Below, piece after piece: positions 12,651 to 23,535 of a stretch of DNA of 64,000 nucleotides. Source of the DNA: Anagrus nilaparvatae (taxonomy: Eukaryota; Arthropoda; Insecta; Hymenoptera; Mymaridae). The notes under the pieces are model-generated. The model was not told the DNA's origin and did not search any database. It was given only the letters and a program-made list of their open reading frames with translations. The position numbers and the translations under genes were made by a program. The stretch covers positions 19,220,001 through 19,284,000 of the forward strand of contig JAKSXM010000014.1 in NCBI GenBank assembly GCA_022575985.1, given 5' to 3'. Positions within the stretch are counted from its first letter, which is position 1; each line of letters begins with the position of its first letter.

Positions 12651-13769
12651 GCCCGAAAGTAAGTAAGTAGATCTTTTTTGCAGCGTGTAATGAAAAAATA
12701 TTTTTCAACTTTTTTGGGATGTGTTTGTATCGGTATAATGAGAAATTTTTTTTTTTAATTCTAAAAAAGAATTCCGCTTGCCACCAGCGGAATTCTGTTT
12801 GCCATTAATGGATTTTTTTTCAGTGTAGAACTTTGAATAAATTTTTTCTGTGATTTACAGGTTTGAAGGAGTTTGGACAAAACTCAACTGTATGTAAAAA
12901 TCAACTGTAAAGGATCAAAGCTGAGATGTCTTAATGTATGTGCTTTCTTGAAAGCCATTAATTTGATTTGTTAGTTTGATTGTATTTATTTTTGCCAGCA
13001 AAAATTAACAAAAAATATTTGGAATTGCATCAAGACATAAAATTGTATTGATTTTTTTTAATAAAAAATGGTTGTTTTTTATTAATTTAATTGTACTCCT
13101 TATTTGACCCAATTCCTTGATACCCAAAATTTTTTATAATAATAATAATAGTTATTTTACATAATTTTTAAAAAACTTTAAAATCAAGAACAAAATTTCT
13201 CCAGTGAAAGGTTTTAGAACTTAAAAAAAAAAGAAAAGAAAAGTTGGTGAAAAAAAATTTTACAAGTCCTGAAAAGTTTTAAGGATGCTTTAAAAATTGT
13301 AAATTTATCTTGATAACCAAAATTTTAATAATTATGGCACAATTACATTCTTAATTACTTTTTAAAATAAAAGTAATTAGATTTTTAATAAAATAATGCG
13401 TGACGAAATGAATGCGTACAAAAATACGTAAAAAAATGAGTAAAAAAATACGTAAAAAAATGAGTGAAAAAATGAGTAAAAAAATGCGTATAAAAGTACG
13501 TACAAAAATGAGTAAACATTTACACCTGTGTAGCAATGTGGAATCTTGTTTCAAAAAAATTTTAAAGAAATTACAATTCATTTTTATAAGTTATTTAAGA
13601 AGTTAACGCATACTCTTTTCTTTATGTTAATTAATTTAGTATAAATACAAAAAAAGTGATTAAATAAACAGAGGTAAATAAAAGCAAATAAATAATTTTA
13701 GTTTTTTTGGAGATAATTTATGCATTACAATATTTTTTTTATTTTTTTTAGAATTTCTATAAGTTTAGC

Positions 13770-16025
13770 ATGGAAACCATGAAAATTTGGCTTCTTGGAA
13801 AATGTTTTCCAGCTTTTAAGTCACAAAATTTACCCTCTAATCGCGATGTTTTGCTTTTATTTTTTTATTATTATCAAGAACAAAAAAATACTATTCGTGA
13901 AGGTAGTACGCATGTTGCAAATGAACTTATTGATTTGTGGAGCAAAAAAGGTATTATTACCAGACAAAAATATCATGTTATTGATCAAGTAGAAAAACTT
14001 TTTTTTAAGTGGAAAACGCTTCAAAAATTAAAAAATAGAGAAACCAAAACAGAATTAGATAAAAGATCAGAATTTATAAAAATGACTTCAAATTTATGCG
14101 TTATATCTCACGCAGATGCTATTAATTTAGTAGAAGTTAAAGTGTAATTAATTTTTTTGAAAAAATCAAAAGAACCAGTATCAAGGAGAAAAAAAATTGC
14201 TGAAAAACCTAGTGGACAAAGAAAAAATTTAGCAAGAATAAAAAGAGTAAAATTTGATAGTATTAATGATTTTAATGTTAATGATTCTGCTATTGATTCA
14301 GATACTAATATTTCTGATAAAAATGATTCGTTTGATAATGATTCAGATTGCGGATTATCTAATTATTTAAAAAAAACACTTAATATAGGAGATCAAAAAT
14401 AAATAAAGTTTCTTATATTAATGATCCAAAAGTGGTTGCTACGTTAGATAGATGTAAAGTTAGCAATGCTGAGGCAGCAATGGTCTCTTCTGCATTTTTG
14501 TCTGTATCGAATAAAAAATTAGCTAATTTAACTGTAAGCAAAAGTAGTTTTCAACGAACTAGAGCTAAAGTAAGAACGTAAATTTCTGAGCAAATTCATA
14601 AAATGATTTCAAAGCATACACCGTACATTGGGACGGTAAACTCATGCATGATTTAGATTGCAATTCAAAAGTTGATAGACTTCCTGTTTTAGTAACTAAT
14701 GAAACTGAAGAAAAACTACTTCATGTATTTAAACTGAAGGATGGTACAGGTTCAACTATGTCTAAATCTATTTATTTTGCTCTTTGTGATCATAAACTTG
14801 ATAAACAAGTTTTGGGAATGTGTTACGATACTACTGCTTCTAATACTGGAGTTAAAAAAGGAGCCTGTGTTTTATTAGAAAATTTGCTAGGAAGAGATTC
14901 ATTAAACTTAAGCTGTCGCAAACATATATTTGAAATTTTGCTAGAAGCCGAATTTAATGGTCACTTCCAAGAAACAAAAACTAGCCCAGATATTCCTTTT
15001 TTTTAAAAATTCCAAGATACTTGGAATGCACTTGATAAAAATAATTTTGAAACCGCAGAAAATGACCAATATATTATGAGTTTCATTGGGCTTGAGAAAA
15101 ATAATATTTTATCATTTATTGATGGAATGTTAAAATTAAAAAAGCAACCAAGAGACGACTATGAGGAGTTACTTAAGCTAACTCAGTTAGTCCTTGGTGG
15201 GTCAAATAATAATAAATTTCGTAAGCCAGGGGCCATGCATCGTGCTCGATGGATGTCTCGAGCTATATATATTTTAAAAATTTACCTATTTCGCTCTCAA
15301 CTGCAATTAAGTAAAAAAGAACTTGAAGCGATAAAAAATTTAGTTGTTTTTATTATTTTAATATATATAAAAGCATGGTTTGAGGCATCTTTATTAATTA
15401 ATTCTCCTTTAAATCTATTAAAATTCCTCTAAATTTATTAAAAAAACTCAACAAATTAAAAAATATAAAATCATCTATTGGATCTTATGCCCTACAAAAG
15501 TTCGCTTTGCAGAGAGAAAATCATTTAGACTACTTGTCTCCAGAGCTAGTTTGCGTTTCCTTGTTGGATAAAAGGATAAAAATAACTGATAAAAAATTAA
15601 TTGCAAAAAAAATTAACAAAGTTCAAAATAATCAAGATTTAAATAAAATAAGAAATGACAGGAAATTAAAAGCATCAAATACATTAAATGACAAATTTGA
15701 CAAAATAAAATTACATTATTTTATAACTGAAGAGAGCTGGAATTTTTTTAAAATAATAAATATAAATCCTAGTTTTTTAAAAATAACTGATCCCAATGAA
15801 TGGGATAAAAATGAAGACTTTTTACTTTTTGAAAAAATCGTAAAGAATCTTAAAGTGACTAATGACGCAGCAGAGCGTGCTGTTGCTCAAGTATAGTTAT
15901 TAAATGGACAAATGACAAAAGATGAAAAGCAGTTCCAGAGTATACTGAAAAATTCAGCCCAGAATCGGAAAGATGTCAATTGTAAAGTTAAATCTATAGA
16001 AGAGTATTTTGAAAATAAAAATTAA
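13770..16025 (+). pseudogene. Broken DDE-type transposase of the hAT-like element
   Basis: A reading frame of roughly 700-750 codons can be followed from an ATG at 13770 to TAA at 16023-16025, but it is broken repeatedly. In-frame stops lie at 14145-14147, 14579-14581, 15004-15006 and 15894-15896. Frame changes occur near 14400, 14600-14620 and 15430-15500. Recognisable blocks in order are LDRCKVSNAEA (about 14440), HWDGK (14626-14640), VDRLPVLV, CYDTTASNTG (14821 on), CRKHIFE (14914 on), QPRDDYEELL, RARWMSRAIY, and AAERAV (15867-15884). These match my memory of a widespread insect and cnidarian transposase-like family without a common name. I infer the acidic triad as the Asp of HWDGK, the Asp of CYDTT and the Glu of AAERAV. 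The CxxH pattern is shared with hAT-like DDE enzymes. Superfamily placement rests more on the element's ends than on this protein. Confidence 0.75.
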
Positions 16026-16566
16026 TCTATATAATTACATCAGATAAAATTTTTTTTTTTAATACTATTATTTATTATAAAAATTGAAGAGTTTATAACT
16101 TGTTATTAATATTTTAAAAATATATATAATCAAATAATAATAAAATATAAAATCATTAATGTTTTAACAGATTTATGTTTTGTTGAATATGATGCATTTA
16201 ATTAAAAATTATTTTAATTTTCAAAATAAAGTATTTATAAAAAACTATAGTAAAAAATTAATATTTATTTATATAAATTTATTTACCTAATTAAATAATT
16301 TATCTTGATTTTTTGTATTTAATTTTAATTATTTTAGCCTAAAAATTTTTTTAAGTTGCTACGTTAAAAAAATTTGATAATTTAGATGACTCATTTCTTA
16401 CATTAAAAAATACGAATCGTATTATTTTTTTATGTGATACACCCTTTATTTTTAATTATAGCTCAAAAACTGTTTATTGAATCAACGCATACTTGGTTTA
16501 ATTAATTCAGCAGGAAAAATTACATGTTTTTATCCTAAAAATACTATGATTAAACTAAAAGATGTC
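16026..16566. other. AT-rich spacer between transposase remnant and right inverted repeat
   Basis: No coding or structural signal is visible. A stretch near 16430-16560 (GATACACCCTTTATTTTTAATTA) loosely resembles a unit of the 176-bp array. Confidence 0.5.
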
Positions 16567-17629
16567 TTTTACAAATTTTATTTACATTTAATCCGAAAAA
16601 CACTCATTATTTTGGGCGATTACTAAATTAGCTAGCCAGATCAACACGTACTTGATCTCAATAAATTTCGCAGGAAAATTATTAACATTTCTCCAAAAAA
16701 ATTTTGGATTTTAAACCAAAATTTATTTTTTAATTTAAATAAATAAGAAATTTTATGATTTTTTACGTGAGCCACCAGTTATTTTTAGCTATAACTCGAA
16801 GACGGCTTTTTAGATTGAAACGTGCATGGTCCCAATCGATTCAGCGGAAAAAATTACTGAAGTTCGATACAGGAAAATTTCGATTTTTTAAACCAAAAGT
16901 TTTCTTTTAAGATAAATAAAGTAGAAATTGTATGATTTTTTTCGTAAGCCATCAGTTATTATTAGCTATAGCTCGGAAACGGCTTGTTGGATTGAAACGT
17001 GCATGGTGTCAATCGATTCAGCGAAAAAAATTACTCAAGTTCCACAGATGAAAAATTTTGATTTTGAAACTAAAAGTTGCCTTTTAAGATGCACAAAATA
17101 AAAATTTTATGATTTTTTACGTGATCCACCCATTATTTTTGTCTATACCTCGGAAATAGCTGGTCGGATTGAAACGTACATGGTCTCAATCGATTCTGCG
17201 GGAAAAATTACTACAGTTTGTCTGAAGAGAATTTCGATCCTTGACTAAGAATAGTCTGGTTACATAAAAGAAATAAAGTTTTGTAGATTTTTTTTCGGAG
17301 CCATCACGTATTTTACCTTATAGCGCATCTTATTTAATTCAAAGCTATTTCTAAGTAATATTTTCGTATTCTACGGGAAATTTTACTATAGAATCTTTAT
17401 AGAAATATTAAAATTAAAAGCTCGTTTTAGTCTACAGAAAATGCTGGTAAATAAAAAAAATTAAAAAATTGAAATATCTGCAAAAATTAAAAAACCGAAG
17501 TGTGCTAGCTTAATATTAATTTTTAAAACTTCAGGTTTGGATTTTTGTGGTCTGTGGCATGTATATTTTAAGTTTTTGACGTGAGACCCGAAAAAAATGT
17601 ACTTTTTTTTTTCGTGGGTCGCCCCCCTA
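16567..17629. repeat. Right inverted repeat of the hAT-like element
   Basis: Reverse complement of 6868 to about 7925, including three to four units of the 176-bp array. The two arms differ by scattered substitutions and short indels, indicating age. Pairing stops near 16567, where the left arm enters unrelated sequence. Confidence 0.8.
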
Positions 17630-17637
17630 GTATGCAT
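17630..17637. repeat. Target-site duplication, right (GTATGCAT)
   Basis: Identical to 6860-6867 and directly follows the CCCTA tip. The site lies in a TATGTA-rich stretch of the GGTTCCTCAT repeat, so some chance similarity around the duplication is possible. Confidence 0.7.
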
Positions 17638-18010
17638 GTACTCACGTAAAAAGATTAAGCTTAATTTTGGGTAAGCTTACTTCAGTAATGTTTGCCTGTA
17701 TGCATTTCCACTGATATTTTACAACCTGTATGACATTAAGACTTAATTTTTTATTCAAAATTTTTTTCAAAAAATCTCGAGGTACTTTTTTTTTTTAATT
17801 TGGATTACCTCATTTTTTCCCATGAAAGTACTAATATCTAGAAGTATCGCTTTTACTCGATACCTAGAATCTTATAATTAATTTTTTGAAAATTGTTTTC
17901 TCAAAATTTCCATCACCAATAATTAGAAAAAATACCAAAATTTTTTTTCTTTTTGGACGTAGTACCTAATTTTTTTCTATAGGAGTACTAGTTTTAGAAG
18001 TATCTTTTAT
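17638..18010 (+). repeat. Right piece of the split GGTTCCTCAT dispersed repeat
   Basis: Contains the diagnostic phrases of the family in order: ACAACC-TAT-ACATTAAGAC, AATTTGGATTACCTCATT, CATGAAAGTACTAAT, TTACTCGATACC, then GGACGTAGTACCTAATTT. It continues the copy opened at 6821, with the transposon in between. Confidence 0.55.
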
Positions 18011-18944
18011 AGAAATTGATATCTACATTTTTAGTCTAAATCTAAATTAAAGTGAAAGTGGGCTTTAAAAATATAAAGATTTAAGCGCAAAAATATTCAT
18101 TTTTCATTTAATTTACCTATAAATTTTTTTTTATAGTTTACGTAATAAGGGAGGCTAGTCATGGCATATACATACTGGATATTTTTAAATCAATTGAGTA
18201 TCAACTGATGACTTGGTCTTTAAATGGGTTCTTTCCCCCCTAAAATAATAATTTTTGATTTTTACCAGACATTTAACAGTTTTTTGGTAATTTTTTAATC
18301 ACGCATTTGGGTTTCTTTTCAGTGTGCTACACCTCGCCCTTAATCTTTACCTAATTCTAAGGGTGTTTCTAATTTTTATTTGCTAATTTTTTTATGTATA
18401 TAATTTTCAAAAGAAATTCAAACGAAAATAGTTTTTGAATATCATTACGGCATAAGAATTTGGGGCCTTGCACATTAAAATTTATTATCAATAAGAAGAG
18501 CATTACTGGTTGCTAAAAGGGGGTGAATTTTGCGGTCACTCTGTGTGTAAAATTTTCTACCGTCAAGAAATGAAAAAACTCTTTTTTTTTCTTCTGAGAC
18601 GTAATACTACATTTTTTTCCCATGGGACTTGAAATTATACCGTCTGACTAAACAGATTTTATTGCAATACTAAAAATTTATTAATTTTTCTAAATTATAT
18701 TTTTCTTGGAAAATATTAAATACTAAACATTAAAAAAAAATTTTTTTTGTTTAAAAAAATTGTTATTGTAGAAGAACTGATTTGCGATCCTATTGGCAGA
18801 ATTTTATTCTAATAGGTTGTTTCAAAATAATCTATTTTTTTATTTCAATCACATCTGTCCTGTTGTAAGATTTTTAAACTCATCATTATCTAAATCTCAG
18901 AACTTGCAGTTTTTCACGCATTAGAGAGATAACATTGGTATTAA
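18011..18944. other. AT-rich non-coding DNA
   Basis: No gene is recognised. Short homopolymer runs and one further phrase (ACGTAATACTACATTTTTT, about 18600) echo the neighbouring dispersed repeat. Confidence 0.4.
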
Positions 18945-19190
18945 AAACAGAGCATTAATAGCTCAGTCGGTAGCGATTTTTTCTGAGAAGATTAAATTCT
19001 GAAATTATTTCTATCATTGCTCTATAGGACTGAGGCTTCCGCATAATGTTTAAAAAAATGGCATTATGTAGATAACGTCCAAAGTGCTTTTGGAGCACTT
19101 AAAGAAGACCCGGGGTATGGGAGAGGTAGCGTACCTTCTGGACCATAGGCGCATTGCTAATTACACATATAACTACACAAAACATTAACT
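18945..19190 (+). repeat. Possible tRNA-derived SINE
   Basis: TAGCTCAGTCGGTAG at about 18958-18973 is an excellent RNA-polymerase-III A-box (TRGCNNAGTNGG), preceded by a 7-base acceptor-like GCATTAA. The expected B-box GGTTCGANNCC is not visible 30-60 bases downstream, and the fold is not a real tRNA. The following body is GC-richer than its surroundings (AAGACCCGGGGTATGGGAG, near 19110) and ends near 19190. That is compatible with a decayed tRNA-headed SINE. A chance A-box match is the alternative. Confidence 0.35.
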
Positions 19191-19505
19191 TGTACACACT
19201 AAAGAGTAAACTTTATCAAAAATCAAATATCAAAAGAGAAAACTTTGTAAAAAAAATCATTTATCAATTAACAAAGGAATCAAAGTAAACTTCAGCGATA
19301 ATGCGAAGTCGTTTTATATCTCTCAAAAATACCCTACATTGGTATTAAAAAGATATAAAATCTCACAAAGATTGAAACATGAAACAAATTTTTCTTTCTT
19401 TATGATTTTTGAATTAGGAACCATAAAAACCACCAGTTAAAAATAAACTTTTATATCAAAGTGGCGCGTTTTGTTTGTGAAATAGATTTTCAAATACACT
19501 GAAAA

Positions 19506-19712
19506 AAAATTCCGGTTGCCGCAACCGGAATTTTTCCGGTTGCGGCAACCGGATTATTCCAGTTGCGGCAACCGGAATATCCGGTTGCGGCAGCCGGAAT
19601 TCCAGTTGCGGCAACCGGAATTTCCAGTTGCGGCAGCCGGAATTCCAGTTGCGGCAACCGGAATTCCAGTTGCGGTAACCGGAATTCCGGTTGCGGCAAC
19701 CGGAATTCCAGC
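19506..19712. repeat. 21-bp GC-rich minisatellite, left tip
   Basis: Units of 21 bases of the form CCGGAATTCCAGTTGCGGCAA occur about nine or ten times. The unit is doubly palindromic: GGTTGC-GGC-AACC can form a hairpin and CCGGAATTCCGG is a perfect palindrome. Because 21 is divisible by 3, the array gives open reading frames on both strands with a seven-residue repeat (PVAATGI). These are artefacts of the repeat. Confidence 0.85.
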
Positions 19713-21049
19713 TTTAAAAATAAATTTTTTTTTTACGTCAAAGACTTAATATAAAACAATTCTATCTGTAAAAATAGATGTTTTAAGAAGAATAAATATA
19801 ATTTTTTATACTTTTTAAAAGTTATTAATTAATTATTAATGTTAATAATATTTATTACGCATTATTTCTTTAAACTAATATATTTGACTATTTTTATTTA
19901 AATCTGATTGTTAGCAAATATTGTATAGATAAATCCTACTTAATCCACCTTAAAAACATCAGAAATTTTATAATTTAAATTATACAGGGTCTTCTAAATT
20001 TCCATGGAATTTTTAATTTGAATAATTTTTTTCTGTAAATAAGTTTAATATTTAATATTTAAGTCTTGAGCCACACTAAAATATATTATTTGAACACAGA
20101 AAATTGTTTAAAACCTTGTGATAGCCCAGAAATAAGTTAAACTAACCTATTTCCTATTTCCCCTAAAAGACCTATTAAATGATACTGAACTTTTGAGTAT
20201 TTTTAAGCAATTTTTTCTGAGACAAAAACAAATTTTGAGAAAATCAAATATTTTAAGAAACTTTATGGTTCAGAAAAAGATACTCATAATAACTCTTAAA
20301 TCCTGTATTTTCAATAGGAAAATTCGGGAGTCTCAGCGAAAATACGTCAGTTTAAATTAACTAAAGATACTAACTAAAGGTCTGAATCAATTTTTAATGT
20401 TGAAATAATATATTTTACTTTGGTTCAAGAGAGGTTCAAGATTTAAATATAATAAATTTAAATTAGTCAGGAAAAAAATAGTTATTTTGGCATTCTTAAA
20501 AGCTAATTTATACGATTGATAATATTTTTGATGTAAAAAATGTAAAAAAAGGATTAAAAGTAGTAAAAACTAGTGGAAAATGTTTAATTATGATAGAATG
20601 GAAGATTATTACAATGACAACTTTATGGATCGAATGATTTTCCCAAGATTTGTACTTCTTTCAGAATTTATTTTAGGTATTTTCAGCAATTTATTATTTT
20701 ACTTAATATAATAATTTGACTAATTTTAATTTATTAAAAGATTTTATTTTATTCTTATTTAAATATTAAATTAATTAATTGACTATGTGAAAACAAGAGT
20801 AAAAAATATATTTTTGCTCAGACAAAATAAATGCTATAATAATAATAATAATAGTGTCAATATACTATTATAATTTTAAAAATTTTTTAGTCAAATAATA
20901 GCTTAAATAAATAATGTGTAATAAACAATATAAATTTAAACAACTTTTATACAAAATTTAAATTATTCTTCTTGAAACATCTATTTTTATGGATAGAATT
21001 GTTTTATATTATGTCTTTTACGTAAAAAAAAATCCATTTTTCAAAGCTG

Positions 21050-21271
21050 GAATTCCGGTTGCCGCAACCGGAATTCCGGTTACCGCAACTGGAATTCCGG
21101 TTACCGCAACTGGAATTCCGGTTGCCGCAACTGGAAAATCCGGTTGCCGCAACTGGAATTCCGGTTGCCGCAACTGGAAAATCCGGTTGCCGCAACCGGA
21201 ATATCCGGTTGCCGCAACGGGAAAAATTCCGGTTGCCGCAGCCGGAATTCCGGTTGCGGCAACCGGAATTT
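21050..21271. repeat. 21-bp GC-rich minisatellite, right tip
   Basis: Inverted counterpart of the left tip, with about ten units. Several units are variants (TTACCGC, or CTGGAAAATCC in place of CCGGAATTCC), so the two tips have drifted independently in unit sequence while keeping the 21-base period. Confidence 0.85.
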
Positions 21272-21469
21272 TTTTTCAGTGTAATTGAGTTACAGTGCAT
21301 AAAACTGAAATACTGAAAATTTTAAGTCCTAAAATGGTTGTTAGGTTACAAATTCTATGTAAATGAAAGTTGCTGCTAAATAATAAGTGGTTAATTTTGC
21401 CCACTCCTGCGCTAATGGGTTAAATCTATAATTAAACGGATATTTAGTTTATAAATAATAGATATTTTT

Positions 21470-21610
21470 TAAACAAGGGACAAAATATTGGTGTTGACTT
21501 TGCATACAGTTGTATACATGAGCGAGCGGAGAGAGTTAGTGCAGACAGTTATATGCAAGAGTTAAACTCCATATTTTGTCCCGTGATTTAAAACATAGTT
21601 TTGCATATAA
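21470..21610. repeat. Dispersed repeat with GAGCGAGCGG motif, copy 2
   Basis: AACAAGGGACAAAAT, then TTGTATACATGAGCGAGCGG, then GTTAGTGCAGACAG, then ACATAGTTTTGCAT follow the same order as 12500-12650. Nothing coding is present. Confidence 0.55.
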
Positions 21611-23314
21611 TGGGCAAAAAGTTCGTCTCTCTAGAGCCAAATAAAAACCACAAATTTTTTAGTAAAATTTACTAATTTTTTGCTTAAATTTACCAATATT
21701 TGTTAATTTATATTTACTAAATTGGTTGAAATTCATTTTACTAAACTTTTCTTTGCATACATAATATTCTAAGGCTTGAAATTTTAAGTAAGTAGTAAAA
21801 TTTTTAAGATTTGTGCTTAAAATTTTTTGATGGACAAGTAAATTAAAGTTTTTGGCGTGTTTATAGCTTATTATTTTTTTGATTAATAAGCAAATCTAAG
21901 ATATCTTACTCTATGCTATAAAAATTGCAAGCAGAGAATTATTTTAACTCAGAATAAACAAAATTTGCTACGGATACATTAAGGTTTAATTTTGCGACAC
22001 AGAATATGCCATGCATAGGCCAATTAACTTTTATGTTTTTAAGTTCTGTACACCTAAAAAACTGCCTATTTTAATCTTTTATTCTTGAGACCTAAAAGAA
22101 CACTTTATTGCTCAATAGAAATTACGGGCATTTAGCAAAACAATTAAATTTTTCAACAAACTAAATTTGCTGGCAAATACTTAAGAACACCTATTTGAAC
22201 ATTTTTGTAAAAATTTTCTTTGATGACTCTAATAATAAAGTAAAACTGTGTAAGTAATTAAAAATTTGATTTTTACCTAGTAAGATAGAATCCATTAGAA
22301 TAAATCAGAGATCTTCCGACGGTCTGCTGATAATTTCTTGAAATGTTTTTTATTTTATAACTTTTCTGTTAAAAATAACAGTTAATTTAAAATTTTTTTT
22401 ATTTCATGTCACTAAAAAATTTATTTTTTTGCATTAAAACTAACATATTTTTTTGCTTGTATAAACAAATTGCAATTGTCAATAACTAAATTATTAATTC
22501 ACAATACTGTAAAACTTTCATACAACATGAAACTCATTTATTTGTATTTTATTATACTTGAATTGAAAATTTGATAAAAAATAATCAAATATAATAAATA
22601 AGCATATTATCACAAAATGCATAAATTCAATAAATCTTTATAAAGTGTTAATTGTTTATGCATTTACAACTGATTGAATTACTAAGTTCAATAAACCGTG
22701 AAAGAATTAAAAAAATATAATAAAATTGAAAATAATTTGATTAATAAAAGAAATAATAAAGATAAAGAAGAAAAGCAGCAGTTGAAGCTGGTTTGCTATG
22801 CTTTGCCTCACTAACTAAGACGACAGATTTACCCGAGCAGAAATAAGAAATCTTATACGAGTATGCGCCACTGTTAATGTTTCCTTTTTCCTATAATAAT
22901 ATTTTGCATACATGTGTCTTTTATTCATATTCTCTTTCTATTTGTAATATTTACTTTTTTCATTTCTTTGCACGCGCCAGACCACAAAACACTCGGCATA
23001 AAAAATTTTTTTTTTATTGCCCATATATATCTGCGATATACCTATAAAATATCAAAGCGAGATTTTTTTTTGTATGTGGGAAGAATAAATATTTTTTATA
23101 TACTGTGATTTTCCAGCAATAGACTTTATTATTACGGTTTTTAATTAGAAACTTAGAGTAAATTGGGCGTGGGTTACAGCTGCAAAAAAAAAGTATTTTA
23201 CAATTTTTTTTTTTCAAGTTCAAGTTAATTTTAAAAGTCATCATTATTTGATGCTTAAAATTAAAAAAACTGTTCTTTTACATATACAATAAACACTAGC
23301 CTGACATTTTTTTT
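21611..23314. other. AT-rich non-coding DNA
   Basis: No gene is recognised. A slightly GC-richer patch at about 22780-22860 has no coding signal that I can follow. Confidence 0.5.
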
Positions 23315-23535
23315 CTTAATTGCTTGCATTTTCGATTACTGGGTGAAAAAAGTTGTCATTTAGCAAAAAAAATTAGATTCCCAAAATGGTAGCTCATTTA
23401 ATTACTCCTATTTTTTCGGTGCCGTAATAAAGAAAAAAATTTATTTTCAAGTGCTCAGTAGCACAACTTGGGAAAAATTATACGAGCTATCATTTTGCGG
23501 GCTTTATTTTTTTGGTGAATTGCAACTAATTGTTG
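23315..23535. repeat. Degenerate foldback repeat, copy 1
   Basis: The outer parts (TTTTCGATTACTGGGTG, then AAAAAGTTGTCATTTAGCA, and near the right end TTTTTTTGGTGAATTGCAAC) are inverted relatives of each other. They match the foldback at 58790-59030. The centre differs between the copies. Confidence 0.5.

Larger units (their letters stand above)
9177..12825. mobile_element. CACTG-ended element inserted at the foldback's centre
   Basis: The left end is CACTGAAAAAAAAATG and the right end ATTTTTTTTCAGTG. Flanking TA dinucleotides are followed outward by the mirror sequences AAGTTC and GAACTT. The ends match those of the element at 19497-21281. Near the right end (about 12765-12800) there is AATTCCGCTTGCC followed by AGCGGAATTC, a palindrome of the same style as the GC-rich tips of that element. 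The interior is dominated by a separate 2.2-kb palindrome. No transposase is seen. Confidence 0.65.
8529..13530. mobile_element. TA-flanked foldback element nested in the hAT-like element
   Basis: The left tip CACAGGTGTAAATG and the right tip CATTTACACCTGTG are exact reverse complements, with TA on each outer side. Arms run inward to about 9176 and 12826, where they would meet at the palindrome AAGTTCTAGAACTT. A second element (9177-12825) sits in the TA of that palindrome. The tips carry a minisatellite of about 15-bp units, TTTTTTTACTCAT alternating with ACGTA (about 8540-8660 and 13405-13515). This makes spurious Lys- and Ile/Leu-rich reading frames. No protein is encoded. Confidence 0.8.
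6868..17629 (+). mobile_element. Large hAT-like DNA transposon with ~1-kb inverted repeats (nested host)
   Basis: The left end reads TAGGGCGACCCACG. The right end, reverse-complemented, reads TAGGGGGGCGACCCACG. The flanking 8 bp are identical: GTATGCAT at 6860-6867 and 17630-17637. An 8-bp duplication plus TAGGG/CAGGG tips is typical of the hAT superfamily. The inverted repeats extend from each end for about 1,060 bases (6868 to about 7925, and about 16567 to 17629). That is far longer than the 10-30 bp usual for hAT. Between them lies a plus-strand transposase remnant (13770-16025). About 5.0 kb of the interior (8529-13530) is a later insertion, so the original element was about 5.8 kb. The transposase is broken, so this copy cannot supply its own enzyme. 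Confidence 0.75.
19497..21281. mobile_element. CACTG-ended foldback with GC-rich palindromic minisatellite tips
   Basis: The ends are CACTGAAAAAAAATTCC and its reverse complement, with TA on both outer sides. Each tip is about 200 bases of 21-bp units (listed separately). Inward of these, the arms continue as inverted copies: 19711-19800 pairs with about 20935-21050. A further inner pair lies near 20045-20090 and 20400-20430. The interior is very AT-rich and encodes nothing. TA duplication suggests mobilisation by a Tc1/mariner-like enzyme in trans; CACTG ends also occur in other superfamilies. Confidence 0.8.

Noticed and set aside
13351..13606. Lys-rich (plus) and Phe/Ile/Leu-rich (minus) frames
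   Set aside because: They translate the minisatellite tip of the foldback at 8529-13530 and show no gene features.
13795..13992. 65-codon plus-strand frame
   Set aside because: An out-of-frame shadow of the transposase remnant.
19490..19754. Open frames on both strands with a PVAATGI-type repeat
   Set aside because: They are created by the 21-bp minisatellite, whose period is a multiple of three. The mirror array at 20989-21316 does the same.
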